Assembly (NCBI GenBank): GCA_020073495.1
Contig: JAIQFD010000006.1
Span: forward strand, 1 to 64,000
DNA: 64,000 nt
Reading direction: 5' to 3'
DNA from: Terriglobia bacterium
GTDB lineage: Bacteria; Acidobacteriota; Terriglobia; Terriglobales; Acidobacteriaceae
Positions 25,717 to 34,881 of the stretch are shown here, one piece after another (within the stretch, counting starts at the first letter, position 1; every line of letters begins with the position of its first letter). The translations under genes and the position numbers were made by a program. The notes beneath the pieces are model-generated. The model did not search any database. It worked only from the letters and a program-made list of their open reading frames with translations, and was not told where the DNA came from.

Positions 25717-26045
25717 AGCTCGCAAAGCGAGCGCAAGAATTTAGCCCACGGCGTGAGCCGTGGGTTGCCGAGGTAGAGCGGCACTTCAGTGCCGCGTTGC
25801 GGGCGCTCTCAATTGGAACCGGCTTTAGCCGCTGAGGGCATGAATCGGCGGCGACACTGCCGTCCCGCCGCTGCACCAGTCGTGACGACAAACACTCCGA
25901 AGATCCTTCGGTCGTACCTACGGCACTCCCTCAGGATGACAAATTCAATGGGATCAGGGATACGCGGGCCTGAAAGGCCCGCACTACCTCAGCCTGCCCC
26001 GGGCTGACGCCCGGGGCTAAAGTCTGACGCCCGCTTCACGGGCTA
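25717..26045. repeat. Cluster of unlike hairpins with a 51-bp repeat, downstream copy
   Basis: This opens with the 51-bp repeat (25717-25767, 50 of 51 bases as at 24931). It continues with GCGGCACTTCAGTGCCGC, a copy of the TCCTGAG...GAAGGATCT family in reverse (25901-25940), CGGGCCTGAAAGGCCCG, and CCCCGGGCTGACGCCCGGGG. The whole 381-bp gap 25686-26066 holds only such hairpins. Confidence 0.8.
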
Positions 26046-26066
26046 CTCATCGGGGAAACTCTGTTC

Positions 26067-26666
26067 TCAATAGAAGAGATATTTACGCCACTTCGCATCC
26101 GAGCGGCCCAGCATGCGCATGATGTGGCGGCTGGTGTGGAGAGAGAAGGCGCGAGGCTCGCGCAGCAGCTTCATGCCCGCTTCGGCGGGGAGCTGATTGC
26201 CCTTGGTGCGGTTGCAGGGATGGCAGCAGGCCACCAGGTTCTCCCAGGTGGAGGAGCCACCGCGTGAGCGCGGCACCACGTGGTCCAGGGTCAATTCGCT
26301 CGACGGCAGCGACTTTCCGCAGAACTGGCAGGTGTTGCGGTCCCTCAACAGGATGTTCTTGCGCGACAGCGCCCGCGTCTGGTGGGGGATGCGGCGGTAC
26401 TCCAGCAGCCGGATCACCGAGGGCACGCGCATGGCCAGCCGCGCCGAGTGCAGATAGTGCCCGTTCTCCTCCTCGGTCATGGCCACGCCCTTCAGCACCA
26501 GCACCAGCGCGCGCCGCGCGGCGCAGATATTGATAGGCTCATACGAGGCGTTCAGGACGAGGACCGGCGTGTGCATCACCCCGGTCTCGTGGTGGGGCGG
26601 CGACGGCACCACGTGCGGGATCTGCCGGATGTGCTTGACCTTCCCCGGATTGGTCCCTTGTCCCAT
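26067..26666 (-). CDS. HNH endonuclease family protein
   Basis: This is a protein of up to 199 residues with an HNH/zinc-finger centre: [20 protein letters not shown] supplies a CxxC pair and the first His, then [20 protein letters not shown] supplies Asn and the second CxxC. The N-terminal half ([20 protein letters not shown]) is typical of a widespread HNH family of unknown biological role. The start is ATG 26666, or ATG 26576 just before [13 protein letters not shown], where the conserved part begins. It follows comF by six bases on the same strand. Confidence 0.9.
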   Translation of the reverse strand: MGQGTNPGKVKHIRQIPHVVPSPPHHETGVMHTPVLVLNASYEPINICAARRALVLVLKGVAMTEEENGHYLHSARLAMRVPSVIRLLEYRRIPHQTRALSRKNILLRDRNTCQFCGKSLPSSELTLDHVVPRSRGGSSTWENLVACCHPCNRTKGNQLPAEAGMKLLREPRAFSLHTSRHIMRMLGRSDAKWRKYLFY

Positions 26667-26672
26667 GTCCCC

Positions 26673-27575
26673 TTACGCGGTGGCGCCCAGGGCCACCGGT
26701 TCCTCCCCCTTTTGATGATCGAATGCCGCTGTGGGTTCCGCCTTCAGAACGCGGGCCACGGTGGCCACGAACACGCGTGAAGCGCCGGAGCGGCGCAGCA
26801 CGCGCGCGCATTCGGAAACGGTGGTGCCGGTGGTGAAAACATCGTCCACCAGCAGGACGTCGCGGGCGGCGATATCCTCGGCGGCCCGCACGGCGAACGC
26901 TCCCCGCAGGTTGGCGCGCCGCTGGTGGCGCGTGAGCCCGATCTGCGAGTCGGTGGCCCGCTGCCGCACCAGCACCCGCGTGCTCATGGAGAATCCCGGC
27001 AGCAGCTTGAGCGCCGCGCGCGCGATCTCCTCCGTCTGGTTGAAGCCCCGCTCGCGCATGCGGGTGGCGTGCAGCGGCACCGGGACCACGACGGGCAGCG
27101 TGCCGCCCAGGTCAGGCCGCAGCTCCTCGATCGCCTTGGCCAGCATCCGGCCCAGGACCCGCGCCGCCGGCCGCACATGATCGTACTTCAGCAGATGGAT
27201 GAGTCCTCGCAGCCCGCCTTCGTAGGCGCCGTAGGCCGTAGCCCGGACGAATCGCGGCTCCACCCGGCGGCACATCCCGCAAAGACCCTCGGCAAATTCG
27301 CTTTCCAGCCGCTCGCCGCAGACGGCGCAGATCCGGCATTCGGTCGGATGGATCCCTTGCAGGCAGGCGTCGCAAACGGGCAGGCGGGAGATGCGGGTCA
27401 GAGGAACATGGCAGAGGCGGCAGTCGGCGGGGAACAGGGTGGCCAGCACAGCCTGGGCGGCTTCATCCAGCCACGCGAAACGCCCCGCCCCTGGTGATGG
27501 GATCTGGGCCCGGGCCCGGCGTAGGTCACTGCTACTGCTGAAGACGACCCTCCATCCCGCCGCAGCGGGAGACAC
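26673..27575 (-). CDS. comF: ComF family phosphoribosyltransferase-like protein
   Basis: The 300-residue protein has an N-terminal zinc region with CxxC pairs (CRLCHVPL, VCDACLQG, CRICAVCGE, CGMCRR). The C-terminal part is a type I phosphoribosyltransferase fold with the PRPP motif DVLLVDDVFTTGTTV and the ComF phrase RMRERGFNQTEEIAR. ComF takes part in handling of DNA taken up during natural transformation. The start GTG 27575 lacks a clear ribosome site; the true start may be somewhat further in. It overlaps nothing and precedes the HNH gene. Confidence 0.9.
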   Translation of the reverse strand: MSPAAAGWRVVFSSSSDLRRARAQIPSPGAGRFAWLDEAAQAVLATLFPADCRLCHVPLTRISRLPVCDACLQGIHPTECRICAVCGERLESEFAEGLCGMCRRVEPRFVRATAYGAYEGGLRGLIHLLKYDHVRPAARVLGRMLAKAIEELRPDLGGTLPVVVPVPLHATRMRERGFNQTEEIARAALKLLPGFSMSTRVLVRQRATDSQIGLTRHQRRANLRGAFAVRAAEDIAARDVLLVDDVFTTGTTVSECARVLRRSGASRVFVATVARVLKAEPTAAFDHQKGEEPVALGATA

Positions 27576-27794
27576 AGGACAGTATATCGAGAACCCGCCC
27601 GGGGCGGAAGGCCGGGCGGCCGGTGGCCGGATGTCCTCCTTCGTGCCTTCCTTCGTCTACCTTCGTGAACCTTCGTGTCCTCTGTGGTGAGTCTTCCTCC
27701 TCTGCCAGACTTGTGCTGCGGTTTGGCGGGGTGCTACCCTGCCGGGTCGGTTCGATACACGCATCTAACCCTGCAATTCTGCGAGGCTTATCGC

Positions 27795-29843
27795 ATGAGC
27801 ACCACCGCACCCCCCACCGGGACGGAACGCAAGTACCGCCCCTTCGTCCCCCAGGACATGGAGATGAAGGAGTTCACCTTCCGCGCCGTCCTGATCGGGT
27901 TGCCCCTGACGGCGATCCTCGGCTTCGCCAACGCCTACCTGGGATTGAAGGCCGGCATGACCATCGCCGCCACCTATCCCGCGGCCGTGATCGGCATGTC
28001 CCTGCTGCGGCTGGCAAAAGGGTCGATCCTCGAGGAGAACATCACCCGGACCATCGGGTCGATCGGCGAGTCGGTGGCCGCGGGCGCCGTATTCACCATC
28101 CCGGCTTTCGTGCTGGCAGGTGTTTGGCCGGTGTTCGACATGGAGCATGCGTACTGGCCGTCGGTGGCGTTGATGGCCGTCGGCGGGACGCTCGGCATCC
28201 TGTTCGTCACCTTGCTCCGGCGGGTGATGGTGGAGGATCCCGACCTTCCGTATCCCGAATCCGTCGCTGCCTCCGAGATCCACAAAGCCGGGCAGCGGGG
28301 GGCCAAGGCCGCCAAGATCCTGTTCGCCAACATGGGCTTCGGCGCGGTCATGTACTTCCTCTCGCAGATCAATCTGTTCTGGTACATCCGGGCGATCCCG
28401 GTGAATATCGCTGCGATGATGGGTGGCCTGCGCGTTGGCCGTGGCGCGAATGCCGCGCGGGTCGCCACCGGTGGCTTGACCACCTTCAACTCCCCCGCAG
28501 TCAGCCCCGCCTACCTCGGCGTCGGCTATATCATCGGCCCGAGGCTGGCGGCGCTTAATTTTGCCGGAGGAGTGATCTCGTGGGGATTGCTCGTTCCGCT
28601 GCTAGTTTATTTCCTGTCGCCAGGGATCACTGCAAATCTGCCCGCGGGAACGACCCTGGGACCCGGACAGTTGGCGTTCAACGTGTGGTACTCGATCGTG
28701 CGTCCGATCGCGGTGGGCGGCATGCTGGTGGGCGCCAGCTTTACCCTGTTTCGCATGCGCAAGCAGCTCGGGGTGGGCATGAAGCGGGCCATCTCGGATC
28801 TGAAGAAGTCCGCCGTGGCCCACGAGGTAAGCGATCGGACGGAGCGCGACCTAAGCTCAAAGGTGGTATTCGCCGGCATCGGCGTGGTGTTCGTCTGCAT
28901 GGTGGCCCTCTACTTCTACTTCTCGGGCACGTTGCCCGGCGCAGCCGTGGCCGCGATCGTGATGCTGGTGCTCGGCTTCTTCTTCGCCGCGGTGTCGGGA
29001 AACCTGGTGGGGATGATCGGTTCCTCCAATAACCCCGTCTCCGGGCTGACGCTGTGCACTCTGGTGGTGGCTGCGCTGCTGATGGTCGCCCTCGGAGTCA
29101 AGGGACCCGGCGGCGTGGCCGCGGTGCTGGGAGTGGCCGCCGTGGTTTGCGTCTCGTCAGCGGTCGCGGGCGAGATGCTGCAAGACCTGAAGGTCGGGCA
29201 CATCCTTGGTGGCACGCCGTCGAAGATGCAGATCGGCGACCTGATCGGCATCGTCGTCGCCAGCCTGGTGCTGTTCTTCCCCCTCATGATGCTGCACAAA
29301 GCCTACACCTTCGGCAGCGCCGCACTATCCGCTCCGCAAGCGGGACTGATGGCCATGCTGGCGCAGGGGATCGTGGGCGGCAACATGGCCTGGCCGCTGG
29401 TGGTGGTCGGCATCCTGATGGGCTTCGCGCTGATCATGGTGGAGGTACGCAGTCCGATGCTGTTCTCGGTCGGCATGTACCTTCCGCTGGAGACAACGTT
29501 CGCCATCTTCGTCGGCGGCATCATCCGCTGGACCACGGACAAACTACGCGACCGGCGGGGCTACAACGACGCCCAGAAGGCGCGGGTAGACAACACGGGA
29601 GTGCTGACAGCGTCAGGGCTGATCGCCGGTGAAGCGTTGTGCGGCATCGTCATCGCCGGCATCATCGCCAAAAAGTTAGCGAGCAACCCGAACGCCGAAG
29701 CGTCGCTGTTCCAATTGTCGTACGGAAACAACTGGATCAGTGGGCTGATCGGCCTGGCGATCCTGATCGCGATCATGATCAAGCTGCCGCTGGCCAACGC
29801 CGGGTCGCCGGACGAGCCCGCGCCGCCGACTGCGATCATGTGA
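27795..29843 (+). CDS. OPT family oligopeptide transporter
   Basis: The 682-residue membrane protein begins at ATG 27795, eight bases after GAGG; the frame upstream is open but unsupported. It has about 14-16 membrane helices and OPT hallmarks: ILGFANAYLGLKAGMTIAAT near the start, the SNNPVSGLT phrase in the middle, and VEVRSPMLFSVGMYLP. OPT proteins import oligopeptides or metal chelates with protons. It stands alone, with repeats on both sides. Together with the POT transporter at 31095 it suggests peptide use. Confidence 0.94.
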   Translation: MSTTAPPTGTERKYRPFVPQDMEMKEFTFRAVLIGLPLTAILGFANAYLGLKAGMTIAATYPAAVIGMSLLRLAKGSILEENITRTIGSIGESVAAGAVFTIPAFVLAGVWPVFDMEHAYWPSVALMAVGGTLGILFVTLLRRVMVEDPDLPYPESVAASEIHKAGQRGAKAAKILFANMGFGAVMYFLSQINLFWYIRAIPVNIAAMMGGLRVGRGANAARVATGGLTTFNSPAVSPAYLGVGYIIGPRLAALNFAGGVISWGLLVPLLVYFLSPGITANLPAGTTLGPGQLAFNVWYSIVRPIAVGGMLVGASFTLFRMRKQLGVGMKRAISDLKKSAVAHEVSDRTERDLSSKVVFAGIGVVFVCMVALYFYFSGTLPGAAVAAIVMLVLGFFFAAVSGNLVGMIGSSNNPVSGLTLCTLVVAALLMVALGVKGPGGVAAVLGVAAVVCVSSAVAGEMLQDLKVGHILGGTPSKMQIGDLIGIVVASLVLFFPLMMLHKAYTFGSAALSAPQAGLMAMLAQGIVGGNMAWPLVVVGILMGFALIMVEVRSPMLFSVGMYLPLETTFAIFVGGIIRWTTDKLRDRRGYNDAQKARVDNTGVLTASGLIAGEALCGIVIAGIIAKKLASNPNAEASLFQLSYGNNWISGLIGLAILIAIMIKLPLANAGSPDEPAPPTAIM

Positions 29844-29883
29844 CCGCGCTTGCCGGGCGTGAGCGCAGCGCGAGCCCGGCGCG

Positions 29884-29999
29884 GTCATCCTGAGGCCGAG
29901 CGCAGTAAGGCCGAAGGATCTCGTTTCACCACCGAGGCACAGAGAACACAGAGTTTCGTCTGGGTTTCTCTGTGCCCTCTGTGTCTCTGTGGTAGGTTT
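29884..29999. repeat. Two intergenic repeats between the OPT gene and yggS
   Basis: 29884-29922 is a copy of the TCCTGAG...CGAAGGATCT hairpin family. 29930-29999 is a large imperfect inverted repeat made of words such as CACAGAGAACACAGAG and CTCTGTGTCTCTGTGG. Related CTCTGTG-word stretches are at 27640-27705, 33640-33700, 38725-38765 and 39070-39100. Confidence 0.75.
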
Positions 30000-30006
30000 T
30001 GTTTCG

Positions 30007-30699
30007 ATGTCGATCGCCGAAAATATTGCGCAGGTTCGGGAACGCATGGCGCGGGCCGCGCGGCGGGCCGGGCGCGACCCTAACCAGATCACGCTGATGG
30101 CGGTGAGCAAGACGGTCGAGCCGGCGCGAATCCGCGAAGCTTACGCGGCGGGCGTCCGCGTCTTCGGCGAGAACCGCGTGCAGGAGTTCGCGGAGAAGGC
30201 GGCGCTGCGCGATCTCAGCGGCGCCGAGTGGCACCTGATCGGGCATCTGCAAACGAACAAGGCGAACAAGGCGGCGGAGATTTTCAGCGCGGTGGATTCA
30301 GTAGATTCGGTGAAGTTGGCGCGCAAACTGGACGCGGCGGCGGAAAAGGATGTACCCGTATTGATTGAGATCAATATTGGCGGCGAAGAGGCGAAGTCGG
30401 GGGTCAGGGCGGACTCGTCGGAGCTCGAGGAATTGCTGCGCGCCGCGGCCGAATTCGAAAGGCTGGAGATCCGGGGTCTGATGACGATCCCTCCGTTCAC
30501 CGAGGATCCGGAAGAGGCGCGGCCGTATTTTCGCAGGCTGCGCCAGTTGCGCGATGAGATTTTCGGCCGCAAGCTGCCGCGCGTCCTCATGGACGTGCTG
30601 TCCATGGGCATGTCGCACGATTTCGAGGTGGCGATCGAAGAAGGTTCGACCTGCGTGCGGGTGGGAACGGCGATCTTCGGGGAGAGGCAGAAACCTTGA
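30007..30699 (+). CDS. yggS: YggS family pyridoxal-phosphate homeostasis protein
   Basis: The protein of about 230 residues from ATG 30007 matches YggS/PROSC. The PLP lysine is in TLMAVSKTVEPARI, followed by FGENRVQEF, WHLIGHLQTNKAN, GLMTIPPF and SMGMSHDFEVAI. It is a non-catalytic PLP carrier affecting amino-acid and vitamin B6 balance. The start is preferred over one six codons upstream, which lies in a repeat. The stop overlaps the TTG start of yggU. Confidence 0.95.
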   Translation: MSIAENIAQVRERMARAARRAGRDPNQITLMAVSKTVEPARIREAYAAGVRVFGENRVQEFAEKAALRDLSGAEWHLIGHLQTNKANKAAEIFSAVDSVDSVKLARKLDAAAEKDVPVLIEINIGGEEAKSGVRADSSELEELLRAAAEFERLEIRGLMTIPPFTEDPEEARPYFRRLRQLRDEIFGRKLPRVLMDVLSMGMSHDFEVAIEEGSTCVRVGTAIFGERQKP

Positions 30700-30989
30700 T
30701 TCCTATCAAGGAATCCGCGGGTTCGGTCACGTTCGCGGTCAAGGTCCATCCGCGCGCGAAAAAGAATGCCGTCGCGGGAGAACTCGGCGAGGCGCTGAAG
30801 ATCGCGCTGACGGCGCCGCCGGTGGAGGGGCGGGCCAACGAGGCGTGCATCGAGTTCCTGGCGGAGATTTTGCGAGTGCCGCGCGCGTCGGTTAGCATAG
30901 CCGCCGGGCAATCCAGCCGGAACAAAGTCATTCGCGTGCGCGGCCTGACGGCGGCGCAGGTGGAAGAGCGTCTGCGGATCCCACCCTAG
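30696..30989 (+). CDS. yggU: DUF167/YggU family protein
   Basis: The 97-residue protein has the DUF167 pattern: FAVKVHPRAKKNAVAG at the start, TAPPVEGRANEACIEFLAEI in the middle, and SSRNKVIRVRG near the end. The function is unknown. The start is TTG 30696, overlapping the yggS stop (TTGA), with GGGGAGAGG upstream inside yggS. The yggS-yggU order is common, which supports this rare start codon. Confidence 0.93.
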   Translation: MIPIKESAGSVTFAVKVHPRAKKNAVAGELGEALKIALTAPPVEGRANEACIEFLAEILRVPRASVSIAAGQSSRNKVIRVRGLTAAQVEERLRIPP

Positions 30990-31078
30990 CGGCCAAAGGC
31001 GGGCCGCTAAGGGTGGGGCACCCACATTGTCGTTAACCCACCCAAGCCAAAATCGGGCTTGGGTGGGGCACCCGCGGC
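30989..31078. repeat. Pair of GGGTGGGGCACCC repeats
   Basis: 30989-31025 has AGCGGCCAAAGGCGGGCCGCT followed by GGGTGGGGCACCCAC. 31037-31078 has the 12-base palindromic arms CCCACCCAAGCC and GGCTTGGGTGGG followed by GGCACCCGCGGC. The second unit is the one also found inside recJ (5946-5987). A third relative is at 39097-39140. Confidence 0.85.
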
Positions 31079-31094
31079 CTACTAAGGAGAACCA

Positions 31095-32483
31095 TTGAGC
31101 TTTGCGCAGCGCGTGCGCGAGATACGCACCGGCTTCGAGCGGCCCTTCTGGGTCGCCAACATCAGCGAGATCTTCGAGCGCCTTTCCTACTACGGCGCGT
31201 TCTCGTCTCTTGCACTTTACTTGCAGGAGAAGCTGAATTTCTCCACCGAGCAGACTGGGACGCTCACGGGAGTGTTCGGCGGCATGGTCTGGTTTTTGGC
31301 CATCTTCGGCGGCGCCACGGCCGACCGCCTGGGATTCCGCCGTGCGCTGTCGGTCGCGTACCTCATCCTTTCGGTCGCCTATTTCCTGATCGGGTCGATC
31401 GGGGCGCCGTGGCTGGCGCCGGTGCGCAACGCGGTGCCGCTGGTTGTTTTTGTCGGCTTCATCCTGATGCTTCCCGCCCTGGGCATCTCCCTGGTGAAGC
31501 CTTGCGTGGTGGGTACAACGGCGCGCGCTTCGAAGGAGAACGTCCGCTCGATCGGCTACTCCATCTATTACACGCTGGTGAATGTCGGCGGCGCGGCGGG
31601 GCCGTACGTGGCGTCGTGGGCGCACCGGAATCTGGGCGTGGAAAATGTTTACCGGGTCGCGGCCCTCAGCGTGTTCGCGATGTTCTTCGTCGTCCTGATC
31701 TTCTTCCGCGAACCGCGCAAGGCGGGCGACGCGCCTCCGCCATCGATCGCAGAAGTCGCTCGGAATTTCTGCACGGTGTTAGGCAATGCCAAGCTGGTCT
31801 TGCCGGTGGTGGCGATCGCCATCGTGCTGGGAATCGCGTCCTACGTCCGTGGTTTCACGGTGCCGTGGTGGATCTGGATCGTGCTGGTAGCGCTGGTGCT
31901 GGCCGGCATCAGCAAGTTCATGTGGTTCCTGGTGATCTTCACCGGTTACTGGGTGGTGTTCTGGCAGCAGTACATCAGCCTGCCTGGATTCATCCACAGC
32001 TACGTGAATGCCAGCGCCGACGTCGAGTTGATCCTCATCACCGACGGACTGACCGTGATCTGCCTCACCCTGGCAGTGAATTACCTCACGCAGAAGATTC
32101 CCGCTTTCCAGGCGGTCATTCTCGGTACCGTGGTCACTTCCCTGTCGTGGCTGATCCTGGCGTTCCGGCCGACGGTGTGGGGTGCGATCCTCTCGCTGTT
32201 CGTCCTGGCGCTGGGCGAGATCACGCAGTCCCCGCGGTATTACGAGTACATCTCGCGGCTGGCGCCCCCCGGGCAGCAGGGGACGTACATGGGCTTTGCG
32301 TTCTTGCCCATCGGCATCGGGTCGTTCATCGGGGGATGGAGCGGGGGCAGGTTGATGCATCATTTCGGCGAGGTGCAGCAGCAGCCGGAAAGAGTGTGGT
32401 GGGTGGTCACAGGGATCGGAATGCTGACGGCGGTGGCGCTGTTCATCTACGATCGCGTCGTGCAGCCGATGAAGGAAGCGTAG
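31095..32483 (+). CDS. POT/PTR family proton-dependent peptide transporter (MFS)
   Basis: This is a 462-residue MFS protein with at least 12 membrane helices. The start SFAQRVREIRTGFERPFWVA and the phrase SEIFERLSYYGAFSSLALYL correspond to the ExxERFxYYG motif of POT transporters, which import di- and tripeptides with protons. GALADRLG-like and YTLVNVGG phrases also fit. The start codon is TTG 31095, six bases after AAGGAGA. Repeats lie both upstream and downstream. Confidence 0.88.
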   Translation: MSFAQRVREIRTGFERPFWVANISEIFERLSYYGAFSSLALYLQEKLNFSTEQTGTLTGVFGGMVWFLAIFGGATADRLGFRRALSVAYLILSVAYFLIGSIGAPWLAPVRNAVPLVVFVGFILMLPALGISLVKPCVVGTTARASKENVRSIGYSIYYTLVNVGGAAGPYVASWAHRNLGVENVYRVAALSVFAMFFVVLIFFREPRKAGDAPPPSIAEVARNFCTVLGNAKLVLPVVAIAIVLGIASYVRGFTVPWWIWIVLVALVLAGISKFMWFLVIFTGYWVVFWQQYISLPGFIHSYVNASADVELILITDGLTVICLTLAVNYLTQKIPAFQAVILGTVVTSLSWLILAFRPTVWGAILSLFVLALGEITQSPRYYEYISRLAPPGQQGTYMGFAFLPIGIGSFIGGWSGGRLMHHFGEVQQQPERVWWVVTGIGMLTAVALFIYDRVVQPMKEA

Positions 32484-32488
32484 GTTTC

Positions 32489-32650
32489 AACCGCGGCTAA
32501 AGCCGGATCTCTATTGTGCGCTTGTGAACCCCCGGCTAAAGCCCGGGGCTTCCACGCAGATGCAAGCGTCCTTGCGGCGCCGTGGATCTTCGCGCAGGTA
32601 GGGCTCCTTCGACTCGGCGCGCGAAACGCGCGCCTCGCTCAGGATGACAC
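32489..32650 (+). repeat. REP-like element plus 76-bp direct repeat, upstream of the AlkD-like gene
   Basis: 32489-32566 is a REP copy (ACCGCGGCTAAAGCCGGATC, then CCCCGGCTAAAGCCCGGGG, then TTCCACGCAGATG). 32575-32650 begins CGGCGCCGTGGATCTTCGCG and ends CTCGCTCAGGATGACAC. It recurs at 33561-33636 with 74 of 76 bases equal. The gene 32656-33399 lies between the two copies. Confidence 0.88.
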
Positions 32651-32655
32651 CATTG

Positions 32656-33399
32656 ATGACAAGCAAGGTTTCCAAAGCCGCTGAAATCGCCCGCACGCTC
32701 AGGCTGGCGCTGAAGCGCGGCGGGTCTCCGGAGCATGCCAAGGGCGTGCAGTGGTTCTTCAAGAAAGAGGTCAAATCGCACGGCTGGTACACGGGTGACC
32801 TGCGTCGTTTTGCGCGGCAGACCAGCCGGGAGATCACGGCCAGCGGTGGAATCGAACTGCTGGTTCGCGTCGCGGACGAGCCTTTTGACGGCGAGAACCT
32901 CGAAGAAAAGAACTTTGCCGTACTGTTGCTGGACAAGTCGGTCGCGCAGTTCGGCGACAAGGAATTGAAGCTCTTCGAGTCGTGGCTCTCGCGGGCGACG
33001 AGCTGGGCCGACCATGACGCGCTGGTGCACTATCTCATCGGGCCGCTGATGGTGGCTGAACCCAAACGTAGAGCGCGGGTGCTCGTTTGGGCAAGATCGA
33101 AGAAGCGCTGGCATCGGCGCGCAGCGGCGGTGTCCTTGATCCAGGGCACGCGGAAGCATCTTTTCTTCGCTGAAATCCAACGCGTGACGGAGATGCTTCG
33201 CGGAGACGAGGACGACATGGTGCAGAAGGGCCTGGGGTGGCTGCTGCGCGAGACTGCGAAAGCCGACCCGCGCAAGACGGTTCCCTACCTCATTCAGATC
33301 CGAGACCGCGTGCCGCGGTTCGTCCTGCGAACTGCGTGCGAGACGCTGTCAGCGGAGGAAAAGAAGCGCGTGCTGTCCATGAAGGAAGTCAGTCGTTAA
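32656..33399 (+). CDS. DNA alkylation repeat (AlkD-like HEAT) protein
   Basis: The 247-residue all-helical protein reads like AlkD: GVQWFFKKEVKSHGWYTGDL at the start, then a domain with SRATSWADHDALVHYLIGPL, KKRWHRRAAAVSLIQGTRKH and DMVQKGLGWLLRETAKADP. AlkD-type enzymes remove alkylated bases; activity is inferred from the family only. ATG 32656 is chosen; ATG 32644 is part of the direct repeat. The gene sits between REP copies and 76-bp direct repeats on both sides. Confidence 0.87.
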   Translation: MTSKVSKAAEIARTLRLALKRGGSPEHAKGVQWFFKKEVKSHGWYTGDLRRFARQTSREITASGGIELLVRVADEPFDGENLEEKNFAVLLLDKSVAQFGDKELKLFESWLSRATSWADHDALVHYLIGPLMVAEPKRRARVLVWARSKKRWHRRAAAVSLIQGTRKHLFFAEIQRVTEMLRGDEDDMVQKGLGWLLRETAKADPRKTVPYLIQIRDRVPRFVLRTACETLSAEEKKRVLSMKEVSR

Positions 33400-33407
33400 G
33401 GCTTTCT

Positions 33408-33636
33408 CCACCGCGGCTAAAGCCGGATCTCTTTAGGCGCTTGTGAACCTCCGGCTGAAGCCGGGGGCTTCCACGGAGATGCAAGCGTTCCGGATTTGTG
33501 TCGTGTAGAAACTGCGGCTAGAGCCGGGGGCTTCCACGCAGATGCAGGCATTCATCAGTTCGGCGCCGTGGATCTTCGCGCAGGTAGGGGTCCTTCGACT
33601 CGGCGCGCGAAACGCACGCCTCGCTCAGGATGACAC
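33408..33636 (+). repeat. REP-like elements plus 76-bp direct repeat, downstream of the AlkD-like gene
   Basis: 33408-33487 is a REP copy (CCACCGCGGCTAAAGCCGGA, then CCTCCGGCTGAAGCCGGGGG, then TTCCACGGAGATG). 33511-33550 is a partial one. 33561-33636 is the second copy of the 76-bp repeat of 32575-32650. The rest of the 312-bp gap 33400-33711 holds a CTCTGTG-word stretch and no gene. Confidence 0.86.
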
Positions 33637-33711
33637 ATTGGAAAATGGGTTTCTCCGCGCGCTCTGTGTCTCTCCGGCGGGTCTGTCTGTGTTTAAATAG
33701 AAGTTTCGACC

Positions 33712-34881
33712 ATGGACCTGAAAGCCATCCAGTCTGCCCTGCGCGAGCGCAAGTTCGACGCCTGGTTGTTTTACGACCACCATCACCGCGACCCCATTGC
33801 CTACAGCATCCTGGGCATGCCCGCGCACCTGATGGTGACGCGGCGCTGGTACTACATGGTGCCGGCGCAGGGCGAGCCGCAGAAAATCAATCACCGGATC
33901 GAGAGCCATCACCTGGACTCGCTGCCCGGCGCCAAGCATGAGTACTCGTCGTGGGAGGAGCAGCAGGAGGCGCTGAAAGAGGTGCTGGCGCCGTACAAAA
34001 CGCTGGCCATGCAATACTCGCCGCGAAACGCGATCCCCTACATCGGGCTGGTGGATGCGGGCACGATCGAGCTGCTGCGCAGCTTCGGCAAGGAGATCGT
34101 CAGCTCGGCGGACCTGGTCACGATCTTCGAAGCGACCTGGAGCGAAGACCAGGTGCGCTCCCACTTCGAGGCGCGCGACGCCGTGGACCGCATCACCGAG
34201 GAGGCGTTCAAGGAGATCGGGCGGCGGGTGCGCAGCGGCGGCACGAACGAGCACGAGATCCAGCAGTGGTTCCTGGAAGCGTTCCGCCGCGACGGCCTGA
34301 CCACGCCGGATGGGCCCGTGGTCGCGGTGAACGCCAACGCCGGAGACCCGCACTACGAGCCGAGTTCCAGCCGCTCGTCACCGATCAAGGAAGGCGATTG
34401 GGTACTGCTCGATGTCTGGGCGAAAAAGGACCGGCCCAACGCCGTCTATTACGACATCACCTGGACCGGCTTCGTGGGGAAAAATCCCAGCCAGAAGCAG
34501 CGGGAAGTGTTCGACATCGTGACCGGGGCGCGCGACGTGGGCGTCCGCACCATGCAGGAGGCGATCTCCGCCGGCCGCAAGCTGTACGGCTGGGAGGTGG
34601 ACAAGGCCACGCGCGAGTTCATCGCCTCGAAGGGCTACGGCAAGTACTTCACGCACCGCACCGGGCACTCCATCGGCAGCGCCGACGTCCACGGCAACGG
34701 CCCCAACATCGACAACCTGGAGACCAAGGACGAGCGCGAGATCATTCCCTTCACCTGCAATTCCATCGAGCCCGGCATCTACCTTCCCGAATTCGGAGTG
34801 CGCAGCGAGGTGAACGTGCTGGTGCGGCCCGGCAAGGCCGAGGTCACTGGTAAAATCCAGCGGGAGATCGTGATCATCTAG
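33712..34881 (+). CDS. M24 family metallopeptidase (Xaa-Pro aminopeptidase-like)
   Basis: The 389-residue protein has the pita-bread fold of M24 enzymes. The expected metal ligands are the Asp in VLLDVWA, the Asp in YYDITWTG, the His in FTHRTGHSIG, the Glu in NSIEPGIYLP and the Glu in VRSEVNVLV. The N-terminal half is the creatinase-type domain. It probably cleaves Xaa-Pro peptides in the cytoplasm, which would suit the peptide transporters nearby. Two small membrane-protein genes follow without gaps. Confidence 0.92.
   Translation: MDLKAIQSALRERKFDAWLFYDHHHRDPIAYSILGMPAHLMVTRRWYYMVPAQGEPQKINHRIESHHLDSLPGAKHEYSSWEEQQEALKEVLAPYKTLAMQYSPRNAIPYIGLVDAGTIELLRSFGKEIVSSADLVTIFEATWSEDQVRSHFEARDAVDRITEEAFKEIGRRVRSGGTNEHEIQQWFLEAFRRDGLTTPDGPVVAVNANAGDPHYEPSSSRSSPIKEGDWVLLDVWAKKDRPNAVYYDITWTGFVGKNPSQKQREVFDIVTGARDVGVRTMQEAISAGRKLYGWEVDKATREFIASKGYGKYFTHRTGHSIGSADVHGNGPNIDNLETKDEREIIPFTCNSIEPGIYLPEFGVRSEVNVLVRPGKAEVTGKIQREIVII

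Noticed and set aside
24941-26045. tRNA or other structured RNA genes among the hairpins
   Set aside because: The hairpins are short, independent, and lack T-loop or anticodon features.
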